Positions 11,317 to 23,900 of a DNA stretch of 64,000 bases are shown here, one piece after another; positions within the stretch are counted from its first letter, which is position 1; each line of letters starts with the position of its first letter. Where the stretch lies: NCBI GenBank assembly GCA_027563935.2, contig CM050454.1:23185501-23249500 (forward strand), in the 5' to 3' direction. The stretch is from Costus lasius. Its lineage: Eukaryota; Streptophyta; Magnoliopsida; Zingiberales; Costaceae. A model generated the notes under the pieces. That model was not told the origin of the DNA. It saw only the letters and a program-made list of their open reading frames with translations, and searched no databases. Position numbers and translations under genes: made by a program.

Positions 11317-11523
11317 AGTCATCACGAGAAGTACAGAAAGGGAAAATTGTGATGACTGATCTGTTTTGATTGGGCTAGTGGATTTTGCCACGAAAGTAGG
11401 TAAAACATGCCTGCGGAATTTATATTCTCCTGCACTCATTGGATCAACCTGGTTCGTTCTATCACGAAAGTAGAAGGACGGTTGGGTTTGATACCAAGTT
11501 ACACCGCCGAAAGGGGGTAATTT
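11317..11523 (+). other. Hairpin array with GAAA tetraloops in gypsy I R/U5
   Basis: Four predicted hairpins. 11317-11357: perfect 9 bp stem AGTCATCAC/GTGATGACT around a 23-base loop. 11383-11405: TTTTGCC and AC enclose GAAA, then GT and GGTAAAA. 11453-11478: AC-GAAA-GT inside TTCT/AGAA. 11496-11523: AAGTTAC, CC, CC enclose GAAA and pair with GGGGGTAATTT, with two single-base bulges. GAAA closed by a C-G pair is a GNRA tetraloop. A similar array with different stems is in E's LTRs. Confidence 0.6.
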
Positions 11524-11831
11524 GTAAACTCGAGAATTTCCGTGGTTTCAGATTATCTCTTGCAACGCTTTTCATTTAGTTCCTGATTGTTGGTATGGTG
11601 AACCCCTTAGATCTGATTTTTCTCATAACAACTGTCTTTCTTTCGTTTTTGCTGTCAATTGGAGTTGTTTTAGTTGTTTACTTTATTTTGAACGTTAAAC
11701 CGATAACACCCTCAGTTACGAAGTCGTTTAGCTATTGAAATTAAGAATTATTGGTACTTGACTCAACCGTCCTCGTGGGAACGATACTATATACTACAGC
11801 GATAAAGCCATTACGCTTGCGGTCAGTATCA

Positions 11832-12338
11832 AAACCATTCTGCATTACAGTACCGTAAATTCCGTTATGGTGGTACCGTAAACTTCATCAAATCTCTGCC
11901 CAGAATTACGCCCATATTACGGCCCGTAAAAATGTTTACGGCAGTGCCGTAATCTTCATGAAATCTCTGGTTAGAAAAATCTCAAAATACGGCACCGTAA
12001 AGAGTGTTATGGGGGTACCGTAATTTTGATCTGAGTCTGTAGTCAAATTACGGTACCGTAAAAGTCATATTGGGGGTGCCGTAATTTGCTCTGAAGCTCT
12101 GATTCTTCTGAAATTTAACGTGTGATCCCCTCTTGACGTTGTGAATTCAATTATGCATCTGGTTTGCTCCAAATCGATTGAAAACATGCCTTTTTGCCTG
12201 AAAATCATTAAAAACAGAAAAGAGTTTAGATTTCGCAAATACTGATAAAAAAGGCATAAAAATAAGCAAAGTCTATGAATATGACAAAAAAACACTCATG
12301 AAATAGCACAAAAATTACTATATATTTTGATGTCATCA
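11832..12338 (-). mobile_element. Gypsy J LTR fragment (U3 part)
   Basis: Read on the minus strand from 12338 it begins TGATGACATCAAAATATATA, matching the start of E's LTR (TGATGACACCGAAATTTATA) with further similarity inside. It also has the E-type motifs TTACGGTACCGTAA and GGCAGTGCCGTAA. It is truncated where gypsy I begins at 11831 and where the A-type LTR begins at 12339. No genes. Confidence 0.65.
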
Positions 12339-12395
12339 CCCATATGTCTGCGTTAGCACCTCGTGCCTAACCAGCCCATATACTAGTCTCACAAG
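12339..12395 (-). mobile_element. A-type copia LTR fragment, left part split by G
   Basis: It matches the A LTR near 4709-4770 (CTGCGTTAGCACC, then CCAGTCTCACAAG). It is interrupted at ACAAG by copia G and resumes at 30841 with the same ACAAG, giving the 5 bp target duplication (12391-12395 and 30841-30845). Confidence 0.75.
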
Positions 12396-14109
12396 TGAAG
12401 GAACCCTTTCATGAGGGGGGCGAAAAACCCTAATATGCGCATCTAGAATTTTGGCATAGCGGAAACTAGGGTTTCTAGAATCGCATGTATGATATATGAT
12501 CAACTTCTATAAATTGTATGGATCAAAACGAAAACATACCATAGCCATTGCAAGGATGGCGACTTGGAAGCAAAGATGCTAGTGCTTCTTCTCCAAAGGC
12601 ACCGCACACAAGATGAGAGATAGCTCCTTCTTGAATCTCCTTGTGCTAGCAAGGATCTCCAAGTAATCCTTTTGTGTGGAGGAGAAGAGATGGATTTCCT
12701 TGGCAACCAAATTTTCTTCCTTGGCGTGAAGACCACCCAAGACGAGAGCAAGAGAGGATCCAAGTCCACATGAGCAAGAGCGGATGCACCTTACGTTCGA
12801 AAACGTTGAAGAGATCAACAAAGAAAAACGGCTTTCCAAAAATAGAAAGCACTAAGTCCTCCTTCAATGCCCACGTTACCATGCCCCATCGAACTTCTCT
12901 CAAAATGAACCATACGTTCACATAAGTGAACCGGTTCATTTTAATTTGGTTTAATTGCATTTGGTTCAAAGACCAAATCAAACCAAGCCCAAACCAAGAC
13001 ATGGTCTAGATCACCTATGAACCAGATGGTTCAAGATCTAACTATTCATCTCTTGATGCTCTTGATCTCATCGATCTAGCATCAGATCTCTCGATCGAAG
13101 TTTACTGATCTAAAGCCCTAATCAATCAAACATGATCAGACCAGATCTCACTTACAATCAGAGTTTAAATTACTTTAAACTGAACCAAAATAATTCAGTC
13201 CACACGATCTGACATAAGTAAGCCATATCATCAAATTGTGCGACCCTAAGGGTTTCCTTCAAATGTCGGTAACGATAACTCACGTTATCATGATCAGTGA
13301 GGGGTATCTAGCAACACATCACTGTCTCCCGATATAAAGGAAAGAGTCTTCCAAGACTACACCCAAACCATAGCACAAGTGTGAATTCAACTCACTAGGC
13401 ATACATGTTTCCTTTGCCACTGGATGTTCTTATTGGACAAGCGTGTCAAGCCTGTAACTCCAATACAATGAGAATGATTAGATCAGATGAACATAGTCAT
13501 CTGGGTATGGCCATACACTTTCTCAATCATCTCATCCAAGGGGGGGCCCCATTAGAACATCACACTCCAAACTAGGAGACGGCAATCCTATATCTATCAC
13601 TAGTGCCCTAACATGACTCATGCTCATTATCCAAGATAATCTATAACCATTATATTTCAAATGATATCGAACTACCTCAAAACAATGCCAATCATCATTT
13701 AGAAACACAAGTGATCTCAAGTCAAAGGAAATATGCCACTTGTTTGCATACAAGGATTATTCACATTGTGACAAGCAATTGAATAACCAAGTAGGGTCTG
13801 TCCAGTACATCCAATGTACCCATGAGTCTACATCTTATTCCATGCTCGAAGCATCCTATAAGATTAGAACACATATTAGTCTCAATCATATCAAGGTTGT
13901 CTCATGTTCACCAAGATATCTCGACTAAGGACTTAACTGCATGTTAGCCAAGCTGAACAGCATTGAGACATTATTCAGAAGTATACATATTGCAGCAGAT
14001 GATGTAACAACCTGAATAACAACCATTGCCTTTATAAACATAAAGTTTATACATGATACTGATACAATCCCAAGGCCTCAAACATTAGCCTTAAGGGCAT
14101 ACCCCAACA
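12396..14109 (-). mobile_element. 3' LTR of copia G
   Basis: In + orientation it begins TGAAGGAACCC and ends TACCCCAACA, next to the reversed polypurine tract at 14110. It is related to the H LTRs read on the opposite strand. I found no canonical TATA box. Short open frames here recur at 29231-30659 only because the LTR is duplicated. Confidence 0.9.
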
Positions 14110-14124
14110 ATCTCCCACTTGCAC
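14110..14124 (-). other. Polypurine tract of copia G
   Basis: The minus strand reads GTGCAAGTGGGAGAT immediately before the 3' LTR. The identical tract precedes the 3' LTR of H (24813-24827) and of F (51201-51215). It primes plus-strand DNA synthesis. Confidence 0.85.
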
Positions 14125-14129
14125 TTAAT

Positions 14130-17100
14130 CTAATGGTTGAGAAATCTCAAACCCATATTATTACAGTGCTTCTCATGCTTCTGCTGCGCCAGAGGCTTTG
14201 TAAGCGGGTCAGCCAGATTGTCATCTGTATGAACCTTGCAGACTTTGATCTCTCCACGATCAATGATCTCCCGGATCAAATGAAACCGTCTCTGTATGTG
14301 CTTGGACTTCTGGTGCGACCGTGGTTCCTTTGCTTGTGCTATTGCTCCAGTGTTATCACAGAAGATAACCAATGGATCTGCACTCGAAGGAACAACACCA
14401 AGTTCCTAAACGAACTTACGAATCCACACTGCCTCCTTAGATGCTTCTGAGGCTGCAACATACTCGGCTTCTGTTGTGGAATCAGCAACAATAGATTGTT
14501 TGAAACTTTTCCACACCACTGCACCTCCATTCAAGCTAAAAACATAGCCTCATTGCGATCGGAAATCATCCTGGTCAGATTGGAACGAAGCGTCAGTATA
14601 TCCTTCAATACTGAGTTCTTCCTGACCACCATACACCAAGAACATATCTTTGGTCCTCCGCAGATATTTCAAAATGTTCTTGACTGCAATCCAGTGTGCC
14701 TTACCTGGATTACTTTGGAATCGACTGGTCACGCTTAACCCGTAAGCGACGTCTGGGCGAGTACACAACATCGCATACATAATGGACCCAATAGCCGAAG
14801 CATAAGGCGTATTGTCCATTTCATCTTTCTCAGTCTGTGTTTGTGGGCACTGACTCTTTGAAAGATTCAGACCATGTCTGACTGGAAGATATCCTCTTTT
14901 AGAATTTTCTAAATGAAATCTCTCCAGGACTTTATCGATGTAAGTACTCTGGCACAGCCCGAGAAGCCTCTTAGATCTATCTCTGTAGATCTTCACACCG
15001 AATACATAGGCTGCTTCTCCCAAATCTTTCATCTGGAAACATTTTCTTAACCATGCTTTGACTGCATGTAGTTCAGGAATATCGTTTCCAATGATTAAGA
15101 TATCATCGACGTAGAGGACTAGGAAAGTAATTATGCTCCCACTAAACCTCTTATATACACATGGGTCATCTTCATTCTTGATGAAACCAAATTCACAGAT
15201 TGATTCATCAAAACGAATATTCCAGCTTCTTGATGCTTGCTTAAGTCCATAAATGGACTTCTTTAATTTGCATATTTTATGACGATCTGATGGATTAGTG
15301 AAACCTTCAGGTTGTGTCATATACACATCCTCTTCTAGTTTTCCATTAAGGAAAGCGGTCTTCACATCCATTTGCCAAATCTCATAATCATAATATGCTG
15401 CTATCGCAAGAATAATTCGAATAGACTTGAACATGGCTACAGGCGAGAAAGTTTCATCATAATCTATCCCGTAGATTTGTTTGAAACCTTTCGCAACTAG
15501 CCTGCCTTTATAGGTAACCACGTTACCATCCATGTCAATCTTCTTCTTGAAGATCCATTTACAGCCTATAGGGATTACTCCCGGAGGCGGATCAACCAAA
15601 TCCCAGACTTGGTTATCTGACATGGAGTCCATCTCGGCTCGCATAGCTTCAAGCCATCTCGCTGATTCCGGTCCACTGACCGCATCCGCATAAGTGAGGG
15701 GTTCATCATCAATGATGTAGACTCCGTCATAGCGCTCAGGCTGTCGACGGATCCTTCCCGATCTACGCGGTTCCCGTGATATCTGAGCCTCAGGTTGTTC
15801 AGTAACCTGATCTAATGGCTCAGGCTCATCCAACTGTGCTTGACTACTTTGTCCTACTTCTGGATTCTCATCCAGCTTTATTTCTCTCCCACTGGCCTCT
15901 TGCAGAAGTAATTCCTTCTCAAGAAAAATAGCCGTCCGAGCAACAAATACTTTGTTCTCTTTGGGATCGTAGAAATAATAACCCTTAGTTTCCTTAGGGT
16001 AACCGACAAAGACACATTTGTCAGATCTGCTCTCCAGTTTCCCAGAGGCGAGCTTTTTGACATAAGCCTCGCAACCCCAGATCTTAATAAATGTCAAGCT
16101 CGGCTGTTTCCCATACCATAACTCATATGGAGTCTTTGAAACGGCCTTGGATGGCACTCGGTTTAGTACCTTTGCAGCTGTTTCCAGTGCAAATCCCCAA
16201 AAGGAGTAAGGCAGAGTAGCCTGACTCATCATAGAACGAACCATATCAAGTAAGGTTCTATTTCTCCTCTCGGACACACCATTCCATTGCGGTGTTCCTG
16301 GTGGAGTGAGCTATGAGATAATCCCACACTCCTTCAGATAGTCAGTAAACTCTCGACTCAAGTATTCTCCACCTCGATCTGAACGAAGTGCCTTGATATT
16401 TCGGCCTAGCTGATTCTGTACTTCATTTTTGAACTCTTTGAACTTGTCAAAAGATTCACTTTTATGTCTCATTAGATAGACATAACCATACCTACTGAAA
16501 TCATCAGTAAAGGTAATGAAGTACGAATAGCCACCTCTGGCATGTTTACTAAATGGCCCACACACATCACTGTGAATGAGGTCAAGTAAACCTGAAACCC
16601 TGTGACCTTTATTAGAAAAAGGAGCTTTCGTCATTTTACCCATTAAACAAGCTTTGCATGTATCAAGCTCCTCATAGGAGAATGATCCCAGCAGTCCATT
16701 ATCATGCAACCACTTAATGCGCTTCTTGTTAATATGGCCTAAACGACTATGCCATAGCAAGGTGCTGTTATCAGGATACTTGGCTTTCTTGTTATCAATT
16801 TGTTGTATAGAACATTCCATGTCCAACATGAATAACCCATTGTTAATCGATCCAGTAGCATAAACAATATTATCAAAAGAAATAATACACTTTGAAATAT
16901 TGCATTCAAAGGAAAACCCTTTCCTGACAAGAGCAGGAATAGAGATAATATTTTTCGTTATGCTTGGTACAAAATAACAATTGTCCAGTTCCAATACAAG
17001 TCCAGATGGTAATGAGATGTAATAAACGCCTACAGCAACAGCAGCAACCCGTGCCCCGTTTCCAACTCGTAGGTCCACCTCATGCTGTCCCACCTGTCTT

Positions 17101-17371
17101 CTTCTCTTGAGTTCCTGTACATTTGAACAAATGTGAACTCCACATGCAGTGTCCAACACCCATGATATGGAAGAAGAAACCATGACCTCAGTCACAAAAA
17201 TACCTGAGCCAGAAGCAAAGCTTCCCTTCTTGTCTCCTTGGAGCGCTTTACAGTCCTTTTTCCAGTGACCCAGCTGGCCATAGTGGAAACATCTGTATTC
17301 CTTCGACCGCTTAACCTTTTGTTTCAGAGCCTTGCTGTAGCTCTTAACAGGGGCTTTGCCCTTCTTCCCCT
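14130..17371 (-). pseudogene. Copia G gag end and pol: zinc knuckle, protease, integrase, RT, RNase H
   Basis: It aligns throughout with the intact H polyprotein, and the stop at 14130-14132 is shared. Upper frame (from 17371 to 16314): zinc knuckle CFHYGQLGHWKKDC (second Cys changed to Tyr), protease WVLDTACGVHIC, GAG-pre-integrase, integrase to GIIS. Lower frame (16277-14550): rest of integrase, RT with QMDVKTAFLNG and YVDDILIIGND, RNase H start. Visible nonsense codons on the minus strand: TAG at 16313-16311 (CAG in H), TGA at 14549-14547 (TCA in H) and TAG at 14408-14406 (AGA in H). The left end (17367-17371) is H's target duplication. Confidence 0.93.
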
Positions 17372-19089
17372 TGTTGGGGTATGCCCTTAAGGCTAATGTT
17401 TGAGGCCTGTGGGAATGTATCTGTATCATGTAATAAACTGTTATGTTTATAAAGGCATGGTTGTTATTCAGTTAGCTACATTGTCTGCTGCAATATATGT
17501 TCTTCTGAATAATGTCTCAAAGCTGTTCAGCTGGGCTGACAAGCTATTATGTCCTTAGTCGATATATCTTGGTGAACATGAGACAGCCTTGATATGGTTA
17601 AGACTAATATGTGTTCTAATCTTATAGGATGCTTCGAGCATGGAATAAGATGTAGACTCATGGGTACATGGGATGTACTGGACAGACCCTACTAGGATGT
17701 TCAATTGTTTGTCACAATGTGAATATTCCTTGGATATGACAAGTGGCACATTTCCTCTGACTTGAGATCACTTGTGTTTTCTAAATGATGATTGTCATTG
17801 TTTTGAGATAGTTCAATATCATTTGAAACATAATGATTATAGACTATCTTGGATGGTGAGCTTGAGTCAGGTTAGAGCACTAGTGATAGACATAGGATTG
17901 CCGTCTCCTTGTTTAAGGAGTGTGATGTTCTAAAGGGGCCCCCTGGATGAGATGATTGAGAAAGTGTATGGCCATACCCAGGTGACTGTGTTCATCTGTT
18001 CTAATCATGCTCATCATATTGGAATTACGAGCTTGACAGGTTTGTCCAATAAGAACATCCAGTGGCAAAGGAAATATGCATGCCTAGTGATTTGAGTCAC
18101 ACTTGTGCTATGGTTTGGGTGTAGTCTTGGAAGACTCTTTCCTTTCTATCGGGAGACAGTGATGTGTTGCTAGATACCCCTCACTGATCGTGATAACGTG
18201 AGTTATCGTTACCGACATTTAAAGGAAACCCTTAGGGTCGCACAATTTGATGATATGGCTTACTTAAGTCAGATCGTGTGGACTGAATTGTTTGGGTTCA
18301 GTTTAAAGGGATTTAATCTCTGATTGTGAGTGAGATCTGGTCTGATCATGTTTGATTGATTAGGGCTTGAGATCGGTAAGCTTCGATCGAGAGAATGTAT
18401 GCCAGATCGGTCAGATCAGGGGCATCGTTGAGATCGACGGTTAGATCGTGAACCTTAGGGTTTATTTAAGATCTAGACTAGATCATTGGCTTGATTGGTT
18501 CTTAAACCGAACCAAAGTGAACCGGCTCACTAAATGAGCGCTTGGTTCATAGGGAGAGGAGTAGGCGACAAGTTCACTTGGCGTGAACGTTGTGGTGAGG
18601 AGTGGTTACTATTTTTAGTAACCATGATCTCCATTTGGAGAGTGCGCTCATCAAAATAGAATATACTCTATTTTCGCTCGGTGATATTCCTCTCGCCCAT
18701 ATTCCTCTCGCCCATATTCCTCTCGTCTCTCTCGTGAGTGGGGCGACGCTTTGAAGGTTGAGGAGGATTCGGCCAAGAAGAAAGAGATCTCATTTTCCCT
18801 TCACTCGACAAGGACCTCTTGGAACCTTGCTAGCACAAGGGGCACCAAGAGAGATAGCGACATCATCTTGTGTGTGACGACAAGGAGAAGATCTACTTTG
18901 ATCTTTGCTTCCAAGGAAACATCTTCCCATGGCGATGGTATGATTGTTTTCTTATTATCAAGTTGATCTTTTAGCATGCATATCGATCCTATAACCCTAG
19001 TTCCGCAAGAAGAAAATTTTATGCGCCATATGCTTTAGGGTTATGCTCCCCCTAGAAGGGGACCCCCCTTATCTTAAGGGGTACTTACA
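17372..19089 (+). mobile_element. 5' LTR of copia H, 1718 bp
   Basis: TGTTGGGGTATGCC...GGGTACTTACA. It contains a 15 bp direct repeat (CCCATATTCCTCTCG type) near 18690-18725, with one unit fewer than the 3' LTR. I did not find a clear TATA box; the AT-rich stretch 18655-18675 is the weak candidate. The frame at 18751-18966 is duplicated in the 3' LTR and is not a gene. Confidence 0.93.
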
Positions 19090-19091
19090 AT

Positions 19092-19103
19092 TGGTATCAG
19101 AGC
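19092..19103 (+). promoter_or_regulatory. Primer-binding site of copia H (initiator tRNA-Met)
   Basis: TGGTATCAGAGC starts two bases after the LTR end, the usual position. It is complementary to the 3' part of initiator tRNA-Met and primes minus-strand DNA. Confidence 0.92.
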
Positions 19104-20925
19104 GAGGTTGAATGCATGTTCGTTATGATTGCTTTGGCCTTGTGATTCCATATGCTTAGATCTATATAACATGCGAAAGTTGCATGATAGGTTTTATCAT
19201 CTTGCGAAACTTCATGTATGAAATATGTTTCCATCTATTGGCGCATGTATGTTGTAAGTTGGCGCATCTTGTTTTTGTTTTACAAAACTTGAATACTTGC
19301 GCGACTCATTATAGATCTAAGGCTTTACTATAAACCCTTAGACGGGTTATTAGGGTTGAAGTCAACCCCTAGGTTAGATCCAGAATGTCTGATCAGATCA
19401 TCTGACAGCCTGAATGGGTCGATCAAATAGCACCTTGGCGCAAGCCTATGGTGGCTATAGGTCGACTGCAGACAGGTGTGTAGCGATGTCTGCTTGAGAC
19501 GACTTATGAACGCACCTGAGTTAGGCCCGGGGTCACGCCCGTTTGCCAGAACTCTGTGTGGTCGTTCAGCCCTTGCGCATGCATGGTTGACCCTATGGTC
19601 GACTCAAGTCAGTTAGGACTTGGTGCATGCAAGGGCAGTGGATCTGACTAGGTTGGATGAGTGGATCCCTAGTGATGGACCGTTGTAAGGTTGTAGGGCA
19701 AATAAGGAAAAATTAAAATTGATCCCATGGGGTTTTCAAAAATTTTAATTTTTATGATTGGATCACATGGTTATTGATTGATGCATATGCTTGGTTATTT
19801 AGTCTTATGTGGGCTGCCCATATTAATTGTGTGCTGTGCTGGGGCCTGCGAGCCTGTATTAAACAATTGTAAATTAATTATTGTGATCTGCGCATCACTG
19901 TGTTTTAATTTATAAATGTAAGTGACCTGCGTGTCACTCTTGTCTAGATAGTTAAATTTGTAATTTAATTAGACAAGAGCACAGAGCACACTTGGCAGAG
20001 GCGCATACAGCAAGTGGCTGGACCAGGTGGGAGGTCTAGGGTTCGACCCTAGGACCAGGCGCATTTTCCCTGGTGGGCGCACCTGTGCTGTAATTGGCGC
20101 TTGGGCCCAGGTTTGGGCCAGATAAGCAGCTAAAGACCCATGAAGAGCAAATGAAGACTTAAGTTAGGTTAAGGTCTTCTAGGGCTATGGGCTTTTACCA
20201 CATAAGATACATGCTTTCTTTTATTGCTTAATATTAGAATTGCATGATTAAATTATCTTCTGCTATCACCATAGGAATTGCATGATAGGCAAGAAGATAA
20301 AAGACCGTTAAAATCCAACGCTTAAATATCAAGCTCGTAAGCCTTCTGACGCGAAACCTCACTGTTCTGATTATCGTTGGAGCCGTGTTGTACCCACTCA
20401 GTGGGCACGTCCATCTATCTTCAGATGGTGCGGGATTACACCTGCGTGTTACAGAGTAGGGATTTATCCCTTCTCGTTGCTCAGCATAGCACGTGGTGGT
20501 CCAGGGAGTAGGTCGGGTCAGCTTGACCATGTAGGCTACATATGTGGCGCATATGGTAGCACATGGAGGCAGCCATCTGTGGGGTCAGAGATTGTGTTGT
20601 ACCAACTCAGTTGGCACAGTCTGCTGGACTGCCCGGATGAAGGGGAATCGCACGGGTTGGCGATCGGCAGGGACTGCCTACCAGAAACTAGTGCTTGTAC
20701 TCTCTGTGCATCTTATCTCGCCTGAGCGGGACGCGGAGACCAAGTATGAAATCTGGATCCCATCTCACTAAAAGAGTTCTACTCTTTCGGGCTGTTTTGC
20801 TGGATTTTTCACGCCTGATAAAATAGTGAGAAAAAGAATCTTTCTTAAGTCCTGATTGATTCTTATACATTGATACTGACCTTGCTGTTCTTGCATTGTT
20901 GTAGATACCTGCAGCAACGAACACC
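19104..20925 (+). other. Leader of copia H with structured elements
   Basis: 1.8 kb untranslated leader. An A-box-like TGGCAGAGGCG (19993-20003) and a B-box-like GGTTCGACC (20040-20048) sit 47 bp apart. The B box lies in a hairpin, 20033-20056. Near gag are three hairpins: 20393-20405 (CCCAC-TCA-GTGGG), 20602-20614 (CCAAC-TCA-GTTGG) and 20716-20731 (TCTCGC-CTGA-GCGGGA). The short open frames at 20477-20771 cover these hairpins and have no family match. Confidence 0.7.
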
Positions 20926-23900
20926 ATGAACTTCAATGTGCGATCCCTACTGGAAAGGGAGAAGTTTGCTGGGCCGAACTTCTCTGACTGGTTTGGACAC
21001 CTTAAGATCGTTCTTAAGGCAGAGAGGAAACTGTATGTCCTCGAGACGGCGATACCGCCGCAGCCCGCTCCGAACGCCGCAAGGGCGGTTCGGGAAGCCT
21101 ATGAAAAGCACGTCAATGATAGCATTGATGTCGCTTGCCTGATGCTAGCGTCTATGACGCCACCGCTGCAGCGTCAGCATGAGGATATGTCGGCTATACA
21201 GATTATAGCAAACCTCAAGATGCTGTATGCTGCACAGGCGAGGACTGAACGCTATAATTTGACAAAGCTCTTCTTTCAGAGCAAACTGGCTGAAGGGAGC
21301 CCAGTGGGAGCTCACGTGCTCAAGATGATTGGGCACAAGGAGGCTCTAGAGAAACTGGGGCATACCATCAACCAGGAGCTTGCTGTGGATATTATTCTGC
21401 AGTCTCTCCCGCCGTCATTCGACGCGTTCATTATTAATTTTAATATGAACAAAATCGATTGTACTCCGGCAGAGCTGCTGAATATGCTCTTGACCACTGA
21501 GGAGACTCTGAAGGGTAAGCCTTCAACCTCTGTCTTGATGGTTCCTTCTAGGAACAAAAAGAAGGGGAAGAAGGGCAAGGCCCCTGTCAAGAGTTACAGC
21601 AAGGCTCTGAAGCAGAAGGTCAAGCGGTCTAAGGAATACAGGTGTTTCCACTGTGGCCAGCTGGGTCACTGGAAAAAGGACTGTAAAGCGCTCCAAGGAG
21701 ATAAGAGGGGAAGCTTTGCTTCTGGCTCAGGTATATTCGTGACTGAGGTCATGTTTTCTTCTTCTGTATCATGGGTGTTGGACACTGCATGTGGAGTTCA
21801 CATTTGTTCAAATGTACAGGAACTCAAGAGAAGAAGGCAGGTGGGACAGCATGAGGTGGACCTACGAGTTGGAAACGGGGCACGGGTTGCTGCTGTTGCT
21901 GTAGGAGACTACTTTATTTCTTTACCATCTGGACTTGTATTGGAACTAAACAGTTGTTACTTTGTTCCCAGTATAACTAAAAATATTATCTCCATTCCTG
22001 CTCTTGTCAGGAAGGGGTTTTCCTTTGAATGCAATATTTCAAAGTGTATTTTGTCTTATGATAATATTGTTTATGCAACTGGTTCAATTAACAATGGGTT
22101 ATTCATGTTGGACATGGAATGTTCAATACAGCAAATTGATATTAAGAAAGCCAAGTATGCTGATGACAACACCTTGCTATGGCATAGTCGTTTAGGCCAT
22201 ATTAACGAGAAACGCATTAAGCGGTTGCATGAAAATGGACTGCTGGGATCATTCTCCTATAAGGAGATTGATACATGCAAAGCTTGTTTGATGGGTAAAA
22301 TGACGAAGTCACCTTTTCCTCACAAAGGTCAAAGGGCTTCAGGTTTACTTGACCTTATACACAGTGATGTGTGTGGGCCATTTAGTAAACATGCCAGAGG
22401 TGGCTATCAGTACTTCATTACCTTTACTGATGATTTCAGTAGATATGGTTATGTCTATCTGATGAGACATAAAAGTGAATCTTTTGACAAGTTCAAAGAG
22501 TTCAAAAATGAAGTACAGAATCAGCTAGGCCGTAATATCAAGGCACTTCGCTCAGATCGAGGTGGTGAATACCTAAGTCATGCATTTACTGACTATCTAA
22601 AGGAGTGTGGGATTATCTCACAGCTCACTCCACCAGGAACACCGCAATGGAATGGTGTGTCCGAGAGGAGAAATAGAACGCTACTTGATATGGTTCGTTC
22701 TATGATGAGTCAGGCTACTCTTCCTTACTCCTTTTGGGGTTTTGCACTGGAAACAGCTGCAAAGGTACTAAACCGAGTGCCATCCAAGGCAGTTTCAAAG
22801 ACGCCATATGAATTATGGTATGGGAAACAGCCAAGCTTGACATTTATCAGGATCTGGGGTTGCGAGGCTTATGTCAAAAAGCTCGCCTCTGGGAAACTAG
22901 AGAGTAGATCTGACAAATGTATCTTTGTCGGTTACCCTAAGGAAACTAAGGGTTATTATTTCTTCGATCCCAAGGAGAACAAGGTTTTTGTTGCTCGGAC
23001 GGCCATATTTCTTGAGAAGGAGTTTCTTCTGCAAGAGGCCAGTGGGAGAGAAATAAAACTGGATGAGAATCCAGAGGAAGGACAAAGTGCTCAAGCAGAG
23101 TTGGATGTGCCTGAGCTGGTAGAACAGGTTATTGAACAACCTGAGGCTCAGATATCACGGGAACCGCGAAGATCGGGTAGGATCCGTCGACAGCCTGAGC
23201 GCTATGATGGAGTCTACATCATTGACAATGATGAACCCCTCACTTATGCGGATGCGGTCAGTGGACCGGAGTCAGCGAGATGGCTTGAAGCTATGCGCGC
23301 CGAGATGGACTCCATGTCAGATAACCAAGTTTGGGATTTGGTTGATCCGCCTCCGGGAGTTATCCCTATAGGCTGTAAGTGGATCTTCAAGAAGAAGATT
23401 GACATGGATGGTAACGTGGTTACCTATAAAGGCAGGCTAGTTGCGAAAGGTTTCAAACAAATCTACGGGATAGATTATGATGAAACTTTCTCTCCTGTAG
23501 CCATGTTTAAGTCTATTCGGATTCTTTTCGCGATAGCTGCATATTATGATTATGAGATTTGGCAGATGGATGTGAAAACAGCTTTCCTTAATGGAAATCT
23601 GGATGAGGATGTGTACATGACACAACCAGAAGGTTTCACTAATCCAGCAGATCGTCATAAGATATGCAAGTTAAAGAAGTCTATTTATGGACTTAAACAA
23701 GCATCTAGAAGCTGGAATATTCGTTTTGATGACTCAGTTACCGAATTTGGTTTCATCAAGAACGAGGATGACCCGTGTGTATATAAGAGGTTTAGTGGGA
23801 GCGTGATTACTTTCCTAGTCCTCTACGTCGATGACATCTTGATCATTGGAAACGATATTCCTGAAATGCATGCTGTAAAAGCATGGCTGAGGAAATGTTT

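Larger units (their letters stand above)
10339..11831 (+). mobile_element. 3' LTR of gypsy I, 1493 bp
   Basis: It starts TGATACC and ends GTATCA, which are inverted termini. The upstream polypurine-like tract and gene order make it the 3' LTR. A TATA box at 10966 divides U3 from the transcribed R/U5, which contains a run of hairpins (11317-11523). The partner 5' LTR is not in the window. Beyond 11831 the sequence changes to a different gypsy LTR (J). Confidence 0.75.
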
